Source: Acanthaster planci (taxonomy: Eukaryota; Echinodermata; Asteroidea; Valvatida; Acanthasteridae). Taken from it: 64,000 bases of DNA. Positions within the stretch are counted from its first letter, which is position 1, and every line of letters starts with the position of its first letter. The position numbers and the translations under genes are program-made. The notes beneath the pieces were generated by a model. That model was not told where the DNA came from and searched no databases. It saw only the letters and a program-made list of their open reading frames with translations. The DNA lies in contig NW_019091386.1 in NCBI RefSeq assembly GCF_001949145.1, positions 1,539,986 to 1,603,985 on the forward strand, in the 5' to 3' direction. Shown here piece after piece: positions 22,120-33,200 of this stretch.

Positions 22120-25100
22120 CTGCAAGCAAATGGAATATTCAGTGCTGCTGATAAGGAAATAAAACCCAAGGCGCTTCCTCCAAGAACAACATGCTAGTTT
22201 TCTCGCGTCTTCTTGCAAAAGGCATGTCAAGGTTGAAAATTCCTTTTTCGGCATGTTAGGGTCGAAAATTCCTTTTTCAGAAATCCAGAAAAAGCTCTGT
22301 CAGAATACAAAAATGCTCAAGGCAATCAAGCAATATTGTAACAAAAAGGTCTGTGGGTGCTGGGTCAAGACACAGTTGTAAGTAGTGCACCCAGCTGTTG
22401 GTACGTTCATTGTGATGGCGCATTCCTTTTTAGGGGTGCTGGGCCATGTCTATTGATGTAAAGTACAAAATGTACAATGGACTGCTTTTAACAATCCACT
22501 GACTGTCTGCTAGCAGGGTATATAAGGCCCATGTGACCACCACTGGATGAGACATTTTTACAGAACACTGTGGCTGGGGACACATCTGTCCCTAAATTTC
22601 CATCATGGAAAAACAAACTTGCAAGAAGAATACAAGAGGTCATGCTTTCCTTCAAGCAAGCCACAAATGTGTGTCTTTTCTTACAAACTTACAGAAAGAG
22701 GCAGAGCTGCGCCACTTCGATGCCACACATGACAAGGAAGCTAACGCCCCCGCTCATAATGTGCAGTGTGGCTGGGTAGAGATTGTCAAAGACTGCTGAA
22801 GCAAAGAGGTGAGCCACGGTGCCCATGATGTCTAACAGGGCGAATGCACTACCTGTAAGACATGGAGGTTATGATCACGGTGATTTCATAGATTGGCAGT
22901 AAAACCAACACCTGAATTCACAGTATTTGACAGATTAAAGGTCTAAAGATATTGACTGTTAGTTTAACCTCCTGAGATAGCTAAAGTTGAGCATGTTATT
23001 TTGAATAAAACTACCTTGCTCGTCAGGTGAAACCAGCATAGACATCATTCCGCGGTAAATTGTAATGACCAACTCAAAAAAGTACAATGGCACTGTCGCT
23101 GAAAAACAAAACAAAACACAAGGATAATTGGCGACAATCAGAATCCACAGGTAGCTTTGACTGGCTTGCCAACCCAAACCGTGGCACTTTCTTGATGTCT
23201 TTCTATCACCCTTACCCAACCAGACGGCTGGAGTTGATCTAGCAAATGCCATCGTGACAAACCCGATGCCAAGCATCACGATAGCCATGCCGGCGACAGT
23301 TCGGACATCGATGCCTACCAGTCTGGTGACCGGGATGACAGTGAGCAGCAACACGATGTTGCTGAGGGCAACAACAGCGGAACAGCTCCCTGCAGGGAGG
23401 AGGAAAGATGACGTTGAAAAAAAAAAGATGATTCACATGTGTCAGCTGACAGATATGGTCTAATCCAATGAGATGTCATTTCAGTAGTGGCACATGACAT
23501 CCCTGCATAAGTTGTTAGATCTTGTGGTAAAGCGTACGCATTTGTAACTCACAGAAGCCTACGTATATTCATCAAAGAGGCATTTCAAGTGTACAAGTTT
23601 ACAAAAAGATTTACATGTAACACCTGGTTTTGTACTTGGACTTGAGTAGCTTGGCAACTAAAAATATTCTCCAAAATTGTACAATTATAAAATTTCAAAT
23701 TTTGTGTGTAAAAAACAGTCAAAGAGTTACCATGGCAACTGCACAGATTCAGACTTTGGCAGACTTGGGAGAAGAGGTTACAAAAGAAAATACAGTTTTT
23801 TGGGGGGGGGTTCACCCATCAACATTGACCAATAAAGAAGCACCTCACAAAGGAGCAGCTGTATATGTCAGAAAATTGGAAACTGGGAAGACAACGCTAC
23901 CTGTCATTAAGGGGGTCCACTCTATGGGCGCCTTCGTTGTGTAAAGTACGAAAACATTAATGAAACCTGTGAACAAAAGTAGCACTTGACATTATGTGAC
24001 CCAAAAAGTCACAAGACGTTAAAATTTGTCTAAACCACAACATACTGTACAGTAGTGCACCAGTATTTAACATGCAAAGAAGGTCTGAGACAAAACGAAA
24101 AACTTCAACCACCACTCAGCCTAAAATTCTCTGAAATTTCCATGTGGCCAAAATCTACGCGTGCTCAATTTCCAATTAGGGCATCTAGTCAATTTCTAAA
24201 ATGAAATTTCCATAAAAGTTTTGCATTTGACATTGAGTTGAAGACAAGCAGTTGGATAGAATTACACGTACATGCAGTTGATCAGGTGTAATATGCTCAC
24301 CAAAATAGTTGGAGTTGAGAAGAAAAAAGCAGCTCAACAGGAGTATGAGAACTGCTCTTCTGTAACCCGGCCGCTTCCGTGCCAATGCCACAAAGGACCC
24401 AAACAAGGTTTCACGCTGGAAGAGTTTGCCACATAGTCCTTTGCTGGCATGCCCTCCTTCTTCTGGCAAATTCCTTGTAGGTCCCTCATAAAAATTTCTT
24501 TCTTGCGTGTTTAACAATGGATCTGCCTCACTGTCAGAGTGACTACTGCTTTCAGACGTTTCAATTTTTGATGGACTTGTGTTGCGTGTTTCTTTTAAGT
24601 GGAAAACAGTGTATAACATCGCGAGAAGGAAGAGTACAATGAAAAGACCGAACAGCAGTTGGAAGGAGTGACTGTTGGTAAGCAGGCCTGCTATAGCCAC
24701 GCCTGTAACTGATGAGAAAGCAACCGCACCTTCTAGAATTGCTATACGCATCACCCGGTTCTCGATGGTGGAGATGTCAGCAACATAGCTGAACATCATA
24801 CTCAGCAGTATGCCGTTACTGCCGGTCAACCCAAAGCACGCCCAGCCGATAAGAACGAGTGGCATAGGCAGATGGATCCAGAGAGCCGATACCAACAACA
24901 TGGTTCCGAGGACGGTGCTACCGATGCAGGCCAGGATCAGCGGAGGTCTGCGCCCAATGCGGTCGGACCATGCCCCCAAAATGAGCATGGTGAATAGGGT
25001 GGGTGTGTAACAGATGATATCAATGTACAGAAGCCAGCGGGACGTCTCGGCCTGGATCCTGTCCTCGGCATGTGGGTGTGCACTCAGGTTGCTGCAGAGA

Positions 25101-25252
25101 CTTGTCTCGTTGTAGGCAATCATGCAAAGTTTGAAGTAGACAAATTGCTGGTTGCCTTGGGTCAGAAAAAACACTGCGGTCATGGTCATCACGGCTAGTG
25201 GCTCAACCGTTACCGCAACCAGCATACGATGCACAAACTGCATACAACCCAT
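22083..25252 (-). CDS. SLC46-family major facilitator (proton-coupled folate transporter-like), six exons
   Basis: A 12-helix major facilitator transporter of the SLC46 family (PCFT/SLC46A1, SLC46A3). Exons on the - strand: 25252-24301, 23966-23901, 23389-23216, 23098-23015, 22852-22693 and 22119-22083. All junctions are in phase, giving 490 residues. Visible: an N-terminal helix; an external loop with two N-glycosylation sequons around a cysteine (YNETSLCSNLS), laid out as in PCFT; MFS motif A (GAWSDRIGRRPPL); an acidic serine-rich central cytoplasmic loop (ESSSHSDSEADPLL); the conserved DEQGSAFALLD segment; and LYPATL near the last helix. The start is the ATG at 25252, with an in-frame TAA six bases upstream. 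An alternative end exists: exon 5 reads TAA at 22689-22691 if the GTAAGT donor is not used, giving 479 residues. The family is clear; the substrate (folate, haem or other) is not, so no symbol is given. It is divergent from the ABRAXAS1-like gene. Confidence 0.9.
22693..22852 (-). CDS. SLC46-like exon 5 (helices 11-12)
   Basis: Acceptor CTTACAG, phase 1 to 2. Encodes SAFALLDIMGTVAHLFASAV, LYPATLHIM and FLVMCGIEVAQLCLF. It ends at a perfect GTAAGT donor (22692-22687). If unspliced, the frame reads TAA at 22689-22691. Confidence 0.85.
23015..23098 (-). CDS. SLC46-like exon 4
   Basis: Acceptor TTTTTCAG, donor GTAGTT, phase 1 to 1. Encodes VPLYFFELVITIYRGMMSML and SPDEQ, matching the PCFT pattern around SKLVRETEQG. 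Confidence 0.9.
23216..23389 (-). CDS. SLC46-like exon 3 (helices 8-9)
   Basis: Acceptor CCCTGCAG, donor GTAAGG, phase 1 to 1. Encodes hydrophobic CSAVVALSNIVLLLTVIP, then GIDVRTVAGMAIVMLGIGF and TMAFARSTPAVWL. Confidence 0.9.
23901..23966 (-). CDS. SLC46-like exon 2 (66 bp)
   Basis: Acceptor TTGTTCACAG and donor GTAGCG on the - strand, phase 1 to 1. It encodes FINVFVLYTTKAPIEWTPLM, which aligns with the PCFT segment after HFG (pattern D-I-L-T-L-Y ... P-L-C-W). Without it, helix 7 and the following loop would be missing. Confidence 0.85.
24301..25252 (-). CDS. SLC46-like exon 1 (N-terminal half, about helices 1-6 and central loop)
   Basis: ATG at 25252 preceded in frame by TAA; donor GTGAGC just below 24301; 317 codons plus one base. 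It carries motif A, the glycosylated external loop and the serine-rich cytoplasmic loop, and stops inside helix 7 at NSNYF. Confidence 0.93.
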
Positions 25253-27206
25253 GGTTTAACACTTACACTATTTTCGCAGAGTCAAATGAGGGTTGATTGA
25301 AGTGACTTCACTACACCCAGCACATCAACTGAAGACGTCTGATGGTGACTTGCATTTCTTACAGGAACAGCTGAACAATGGTCACAACTTTAGTGTGCTC
25401 ACGATCTGGGTGCACGACAAGTGCAGACAACTTGTGCTTCTGCTGGTGTTTCATAAAATGTTCAATATGAGGAACAAGTCAAGGAAAGGTTATTGCAAAC
25501 TTTGAGATTTGTCAAAATTAAGGAAAGAGCTCCATATCCGACCACCACAATTCTGGAGCTTTGTAAACACCAACAGGTATTGAAAATATGACCTCAAAAT
25601 GTTCCCTCAAACAATTTCAGTTTTTCCTAAGCTGAATGAACTATATTTGATAGAAATACAGGAACCAGTTCAGGTGAAATTTTTCAAGGGAGTTTGGGGT
25701 GGCTTGCTCTAAAAATGTTTCTAAAATGATATTTAGCTGACCTTCAATAAGTCCATTTTGGTGTAACATCTCCCCCATCTTGGATGTTTAACAAGTCAGC
25801 TACAACTGAGTTTAAGCTAAATTGCTAAACCTGAAGTTGAAGATAACATCACTTTCTATAAGTTCAGCTCTTCCCCCTTAAATACATGTAGTTGTGGTGA
25901 CTGTTCCAAATCTACCCTATTTTGATGGCGTGACACTACTGTGTTTTTTTGGGGGGGGGGGGAAATTTGGGAGAACAGGTGAAATTGGAAATTTAAGAAA
26001 AGGATGTGTCTATTATAATTTTTTAAGGTGAAGCAAACCGGTTCAACAGTCTTATTTATGCTCACAGCTTGTACCATTTGACGAGCTAGTTGTTTCATTT
26101 GAAAAAAAATAGCCCTATGCCACTGGACCTTTCTCGCTGTTGTCAATTTCACCAGGGTACACTGAATCATTATGAAAATAATTTGTATCTATGCAAGTGC
26201 AGGCCCCTATCTCTTGTTTTTAGGACCAGAATGATCGACATTGTATTTTGGGGCCCTCATGAACGTGTAAATTTCTCTTTGGCAAAAAAGGACCCTAACT
26301 GTACTTTTATATGAACATCCTTGTGTTAACATCTGTTAATCATATTTATGCAAGAGTACATGCATGTGCATGACGTAAGCTGGCCCAACTACAGCACAGT
26401 GTGTGCATACATGTACATGTATATATGTGCTAAAGCATAAACCAAGACATTTTGTTTCCGACTCATGCTTGCAGGAATGAGTTTTTATGACGAATTTCCA
26501 TATTTTAGACGAATTACGTTTGGTGCGAGCTGCATAAACTCGCAGAAGGTTGAGAAATTTTCTAAAGAGATTGCCCAACAATAGTTGGGATAGCCCAACT
26601 GCAGCACTATACATGTACGGATGTAGTTAGTTTGGGCGTAACAACACCATGGAGGATTCCTTCCATGGCCTAGCCGGTAAGTACACTCCCCAATGGCAAA
26701 TAAAGAAACTAATAGAATTATTAAGAAAACACCTTAGTAGGACTTTCATGCCCCCTCAACGTCCAGCTTCCCCACTCCCCACCCCCTATTTTACTCCTTT
26801 CATGTTGGCCCACAACAAAGTTCAAACTGGAGTGCCCCCCCCCCCACCGACGGCCTTCGCCGCGCCGGGCCCGGTGCCCTTCTAACGTCTTTTGTCATAG
26901 CATACGGCAAGGAAGCAGAATACGTATTCTTTTCGAAGACTTGTCCATGCCCCAAATACAAAATCAGAATCACTGACTACCAGATAAAGTCGAATAAAGC
27001 AAAGACTGATATATGAAGATAAGGATACCGTACGACCACCGACGAAAGCCAACCGCGGGTCATGCACCATTCGTGGTGCGCTCGCGTTCTGCTGGGTTAC
27101 TGATGTCTCCTGACTACCACGAAATCCACAGCATTACACCTTGGGAAGTCTGTTCAGACCACTCTGGGGACAAGACCAGGAAGTGGCAGATATTTTCTAG
27201 TTCAAC
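25253..27206. other. divergent intergenic region between SLC46-like and ABRAXAS1-like genes
   Basis: About 1.95 kb separating two start codons on opposite strands, so it must hold both promoters. A G run at about 25950-25962 and a short GC-rich patch (26835-26880, with GCCGCGCCGGGCCCGG) stand out. An ATG in good context followed by GTAAGT near 26649 does not fit the phase of any downstream exon. No coding exon was supported. Confidence 0.5.
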
Positions 27207-27216
27207 ATGGCGAGTT
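27175..27216 (+). promoter_or_regulatory. candidate ETS and YY1 motifs at the ABRAXAS1-like start
   Basis: ACCAGGAAGTG (about 27175-27185) matches the ETS/GABP consensus. AACATGGCG overlapping the start codon at 27207 matches the YY1 core found at the 5' end of many housekeeping genes. Sequence match only. Confidence 0.35.
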
Positions 27217-27296
27217 GCAGCAACTTGACCGTCAACGTTAGCGGCTGTGTTTGGAGTTCACTGTTCCTCGACCATGCCAGCAGCATGGGTGACCAG
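27207..27296 (+). CDS. ABRAXAS1: ABRAXAS1-like exon 1
   Basis: ATG in CAACATGGCG context, 30 codons, donor GTTTGT, ends phase 0. Encodes MASCSNLTVNVSGCVWSSLF, then LDHASSMGDQ, matching the first MPN strand and helix of Abraxas proteins. Confidence 0.85.
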
Positions 27297-30200
27297 GTTT
27301 GTAAACCTACGAGATTATATTATGTGCAACATAGTCTAGACATTACATCATTATTCCTATGGAGAGGTGAAAAGCATGTACTTTGCGACAAGCATAGTGA
27401 ACATCGTTCATCATCTCGTGACTCCAGGCATAGGCCTACCTGGTTTCATTTATTTTGTCCATGGAAACTGGGCCTTAGGCCCGAGAGTCCATATCTTGGA
27501 CACCAGACCGTGCCAAATTTCCGGGCACTTTTGAATTCGAAGGAGTTTTCCCAGAAAACAGAGCCATGTGGCAGATACTGCTAGCCTGTACTGAAATATG
27601 GCCCAGGCCCTACATGTATACTGAAATGTTGTGCTACGGTACTGTGCATGATTGCTTTTTAACTCTGTTTGCTAAGAATACTGATTTCCACTCTTACTCG
27701 ACCCGCCAAGCCTCACAATTTCATTTACTTTATACAAGAACCCGGCTTGCCCAACAAAGTATTAAATATGAAGGCCGAAACTTTGGAACTCATCAGATGA
27801 ATCTCTTCGACTTGAGACCTAAATACTCTGTCTAGTTTCAAAATTATAAGAAATTACTCCGTAACTCATACTCTCTTAATTGATTTTGTCCTTCTTGAAA
27901 CCAGTTCTGATTTATGATTTTTGAATATTCCACCTGATATCACCTTTTGGTTTGTTTAGTGTTTTGTATCGACTTTGCACAGTCATTTGTTTGCTTGCTG
28001 TGTTGTTTGTTTGTTTTGTTACATTTACAGTTTTATTCATAATTAGTTATTATCAAGGGGACCCGCACTTGACAAGCTCTGGTTTTTGTTGGTCTCCTCC
28101 ATCTCATTGCTTCAATGCCTGTCATTGTTTACTAGATTTCTTGATTTTTTCAACCACTGCCATGGCAGATTTCATTTTCTTTGGCAATTGCTGTGTAAGT
28201 ATATGGCAATAATCCAGCAAAAATCCTTTTCACATAAATGTTCCCAGATAGCAAATGCGGATTCATTTCCTGGATCCTTTAAGTTAGGACAAAGCGACAA
28301 ACAGTTGTTATGGGCAAAGTGGTAAATGGGCAAAGTGGCTGACAGTAACTGGCTGATGATGGAATTACTAACAAATTGTGTTGTGAGGTCGACTGATCCA
28401 ACAACTGAGCAGCTTGGCTGATCGTGCCCTGTATGCATGCATCAGTCGTTTGGAATCAATTCTGCTTGCCTAGAAAAAAAATCATTCGAAAATAGAGTTC
28501 ACATATACCAGTGCATGATGTGAAAAAAAGTGAAATTACTCCACCTTTCTTCCTATAGATGTAAATATAAATTGTTGTCTGTAAACACCGATATATTGTT
28601 AACGACAGACTCAATAGTGCTTGTTGAATATGTGGGGCTGTGCCGAATATCCAAATATTCGATCGATTATCGGACGTTATTTTTCAAATTTGAATATTCG
28701 AATACAAAATTCATGAAAAGGAAGGGAGAATTTTCTTTTGTTTTAAATTTTAAAAATTGCACTCTGGAGGCTTGTTTTAAGCAGATTCAAATGAAAAGCA
28801 AGAGAAATCTTTGAAAAATTCGAAAATTAATAATTCATTAAAAATTTTTAAAGGAATAGAAATTTCCAACAATATTAAGAAGTACTGTTCGTCTCTTAAA
28901 TCTTGCTAAATTGTGGCTAGAGATTCTCCTCGACCTGAGAAGCTATGGTAGTGATTGTAATGTGCAATTGTGTGCATTATTGCAACTTATTTTGTATATG
29001 GTTTGTTCATCAACAATCTGCCGGTCGTTATGACCATGGAGGAAGAAAACAGCGACCAAAACTTAAATTTGGAGAGCTACAGCATGTCAGTAAATGGTAA
29101 CTGCACTAAGTATACTGCTTCATTCATAATCTGATTTTTGTTTCATGGGTCTCTATCTTTTTCCTTTGTAGGAAGGTTTCCTGTTTGGGGAGATCAGGAG
29201 GCAGACAAATGAAGACATCAGCGACTCACAAATTACACGAAAGACAGAACAAATATCAGTCAGTAAGTTAGTTTGTTCCTGTATGCATTGTCTACAGTGG
29301 TAAATTTGCAAATTGCACCTTTCTTGTATATTCTTGTGGTGTTTATGGTCATGAGAGTTTTTAGATTAAAGTACATTCAATCGCTTCATATTGTGCAACA
29401 ATGTATTTTTTTAAAGACTTTCCCCAGATTTTATCCCCGTACAAAGTTAGTTTCACTCATCTTTTCCTTCTCTTTTCACCAACAGACATTTTCTCACACT
29501 ACGCATGTGATGAGCCATTCAGGTAACAGTAATTTCAGACACATGGTCAAGTATGCGGGGATTTCTTTTTGAAATTGAATATTCCGAGGAGAAAAATCAG
29601 TAAAATGAAAGTAAAACATTCAATTATTTGGCCACTATTAGGCCAATTTTTTTAAAAGTATATTTCAAAGAAAACTTAATGGCAACTGAGGTATGTGCCC
29701 GGCAGTAAGGTCACGTCATTTCTGGTGTGTATTTCATTTGACTTTTTGTGGTGTGTAATCTGGCATTGTCACTGTGACTACTGGGAATAAATCATCAATT
29801 AGAACTGAATATCAATTGAACTTCTAGCCTCTTCTCTGAATTTTGGGGTAGCCGTGTTCTGAAATTCAATGCGGTGGACTATCCAGAGACATACATACGT
29901 TTGTTTCTGCTTTTGTGGGAATTTGATACATGTGATTATATAAATCTAACGGAAGGTCAAATTTTTGAGTATTAAGTTCTTGAAATTGACATACATGTAT
30001 TTGCCAATCACCAATATGCTTTGCTGTATCTTTGAAAGTGGGAATCTACAGTTGCCATAAGTTCAGTAAAACATTCTTGCCCTGTGGAACCAGTGAAAAT
30101 GGTTTCCATGTCTGTGACTGTGTCCTTTTTTTGAATTGTAGTTTCTATGATCGTAAGGGCCACACCGACCAAGTCAAACTGCTGTCAATGTTGAAAGACA

Positions 30201-33200
30201 ATTACAAGGTAGAAAATTCAATTTTTCATTGGTTGCTTTCTGTGTTGACCAGTTTAATTCTGTTCTCAACTGTGCATGGGAGATGAAAGACATTGGACTT
30301 TGTTCACGAGATGGCCATTTTTTGGTCGTATTCCCCAAATCCGCTCTATTTATTGAACACTCTGAAATTGGAAGGAGCCTGGCTATTTTGCTGTAATTAT
30401 AGGAACAGTCCCACTTTGAAAATATTTTTCTTAACCCTAACTGCCCAAAACCTGCCATACTCCAACAGCAGGTTTTGTGAGGTTTTGGCAGGTTTGGTAC
30501 CGTACCTGAGGAACTTGTTGTTGAATTTTGTGAGACTTGGGATGAAAGGCCCAGGGAGATGGTGTTGGATTCTGTGTGAGTTGGGACACAAACAGGTCAC
30601 TGTGTGCAGTGTCTGGCTTGCTGTACCAGTTGTTGGACTTTGCTTGATTTTGTCAGGTTTGGTACTATTCAATGCAAGTCATCCTATACTGCATAGACCC
30701 ATCCATACCATATCACTAAAACTCCAATGGGCTCATTCNNNNNNNNNNNNNNNNNNNNNNNNNNNNNNNNNNNNNNNNNNNNNNNNNNNNNNNNNNNNNN
30801 NNNNNNNNNNNNNNNNNNNNNNNNNNNNNNNNNNNNNNNNNNNNNNNNNNNNNNNNNNNNNNNNNNNNNNNNNNNNNNNNNNNNNNNNNNNNNNNNNNNN
30901 NNNNNNNNNNNNNNNNNNNNNNNNNNNNNNNNNNNNNNNNNNNNNNNNNNNNNNNNNNNNNNNNNNNNNNNNNNNNNNNNNNTTTTTCCCTCTTTTTTTT
31001 CCCCCCCCCCCCCCGACACACATACACTTTCCTTCTGCAGCACACAATTGGCTGGTATCGCTTCCGACGTAACACTCTTCTGGAGCCGTCCATGCGGGAG
31101 AGCACCTTGCACCGAGAACTCTTAAAGCTCTTCCACGTAGACACCCCTGACCTCTTCCTCCTCGGTCTCTTCACCTCAGGAATGGCTTGGAATCAGGCCA
31201 CACACTTCTTCAACCACCAACTACTTACGCTTGGGGACAGGTACGATGCTATTGTCGTTTAATTGTTGTCATAGGCAAACCTTGTCTGCTTGTAGTTTTG
31301 AATTTTCAAGAGAATGTTTTTATATTAAACTTTTCTTTCCTACGGAGCACCTTTGCGAGGGACAGGGTTGGGCTGGTTATTAGCATATTTAGATAACTAG
31401 TTGCCTGGGTTTCCCCTGCCTATTCAACTATGAGGCGGCCCATCTCACTGATTTGAGTGACCACTTCAGGGTTTTCTGTTGAATTGACCATTGCACACTT
31501 AGAATAGACACAGATGGAAGGAAAAACAATAATAATTTAGATATTTTGAAATAGATCAGCTCCAAATTGTTCAGAATGGTAAAGAGGGGAACAGAATACG
31601 ACAAAAAAGAAATCAAACCAACTCAAAGAGACTGATGCTAAAAGCTTCAGTTTCTTTGCATTAAAAACAGGCAAATGTAATAGATTCCTTTTTAGACATC
31701 TGACATCTCTCCTGACTTATCCAGGGGTCTCACACCGTTAGGGGTGAATATCATCAACCTTGGTGATACCAGCCATTCAGAGTACAGGGAGACTGTGAGT
31801 GCAGGGACAGTGGCCACCGTCACAGGCACCTACTCGGGTATACTCAACAATTTCAGGTATGCTGTGGGAAGATTTGCCTGACGCCCCGGTTGACCTCTTG
31901 CCAGTGGTATCATTTTTAGACGAAACTTTCATCTGTTGACAAAGGGCAACATGTTGCGGCCAACTTAAATATGTAGCCAAATGCAACAAATACTGTTTGC
32001 GATCAAGCACACCTTAACCCTAACTCCCTAGTGTCTTTTACTGGGCATTGGACCAAATCCATCAAAGCCAAACACTCCCTGTGCATTCCACATTTGTTAC
32101 TAAAACTTCACCACTGGTATGATAGTCATTGATGATGAACATGGCTTACATGGTGCCTAAACAACATGTAGTGAATGCCTCGGCAGTGTATCAGGCCTAC
32201 TAGAGCAAGTCCATCATAATCCATCAACATTTGATCACCTCAGGCCTTCTGGACGGAGTCCATCAAAATCCACCAAAAAGCAGAAGTGGATTTTGATGGA
32301 TGTCGGATGGTTAGGGTTTTAATGCCATTGTCCCCTATTGCATCTTGCAGGGACCGCACGGCCGACAGTCTCAATGGTGTGCGCGTCATCCGAGAAATCA
32401 GCGACACGGTCTACTCCAAAATGCAGGTTTGCCGAGATTTTTTTTCCATCTGGTTCTCCCGGGATTTTTTGGTTTGATTTGGCAGAAATTTTTTTTAAAA
32501 GACTTGTGTGACATGGTTCCAGTGGCAGTGGATGCCGGACAACCAGCTTGCTTGTAATGTGCAGGAATACAGAACAATCGGAGAGGAAAAGGGTAATCGA
32601 TTTGGGCAGTCAAAATCTGCTCAGATTCAGACTCAGCTGATTCCCTCATGTTTTACCTTTCATACGTATTTACACCATTAAAAATTTAAAAGCACGTTAC
32701 AAAATTGTACGTGATGTAGTTGAGTCATCCTTTAAGTTTTGGTCCAAAAGTGTGAAGTTGTTGTCCCTGTTATCCCTGACCTGTGAAATTTGTTGAAATT
32801 GACTTCAAACTTCTATTTGTTTGGCATGTAATTTGGAGTGCCTCAATCGCTCTGGGAAATGAAAGAATGTTATCTAATCAGATGTGACAGGGACAAAAAA
32901 TTGGACCTCAAATTGACAGAATGACCTAGTTGCTTTAAGAGGAATATGTTCGTATTGTCATACAAGTGAAATAGGTGAAGAGCATTCTCTATTAGGAACA
33001 AATGCAAAACAGGAGTTCCTTACAAAATCAGACTTGTCTTCCTGTTTCCAGACTCTAAAAAACAAGCTTGGTGCAAGTGAAAAAATGCTGCAAGCAGAAA
33101 TAGAACAGGTCAGGGAACTGCAGAGGGAGAAGAAAGAACCGTGAACGGAGGGAGGATCAGCAGAGGATGGAACAGCAGGCCAGATTGGCTGCCGCAAGAT

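Noticed and set aside
26649-26676. ATG in good context followed by a GTAAGT donor, as a possible first exon
   Set aside because: It ends in phase 1, but ABRAXAS1-like exon 2 needs phase 0, and exon 1 at 27207 gives the correct family sequence and phase.
28627-28720. Possible hAT end (GGGCTGTGCCGAATATCC followed by ATTCGAATA motifs)
   Set aside because: It resembles known hAT termini, but I could not find the opposite end or a target duplication, so borders are unsupported.
30293-31174. Open frames crossing the second N gap
   Set aside because: They consist mostly of N; the only coding part is the ABRAXAS1-like exon 5, which uses a different, well-supported frame.
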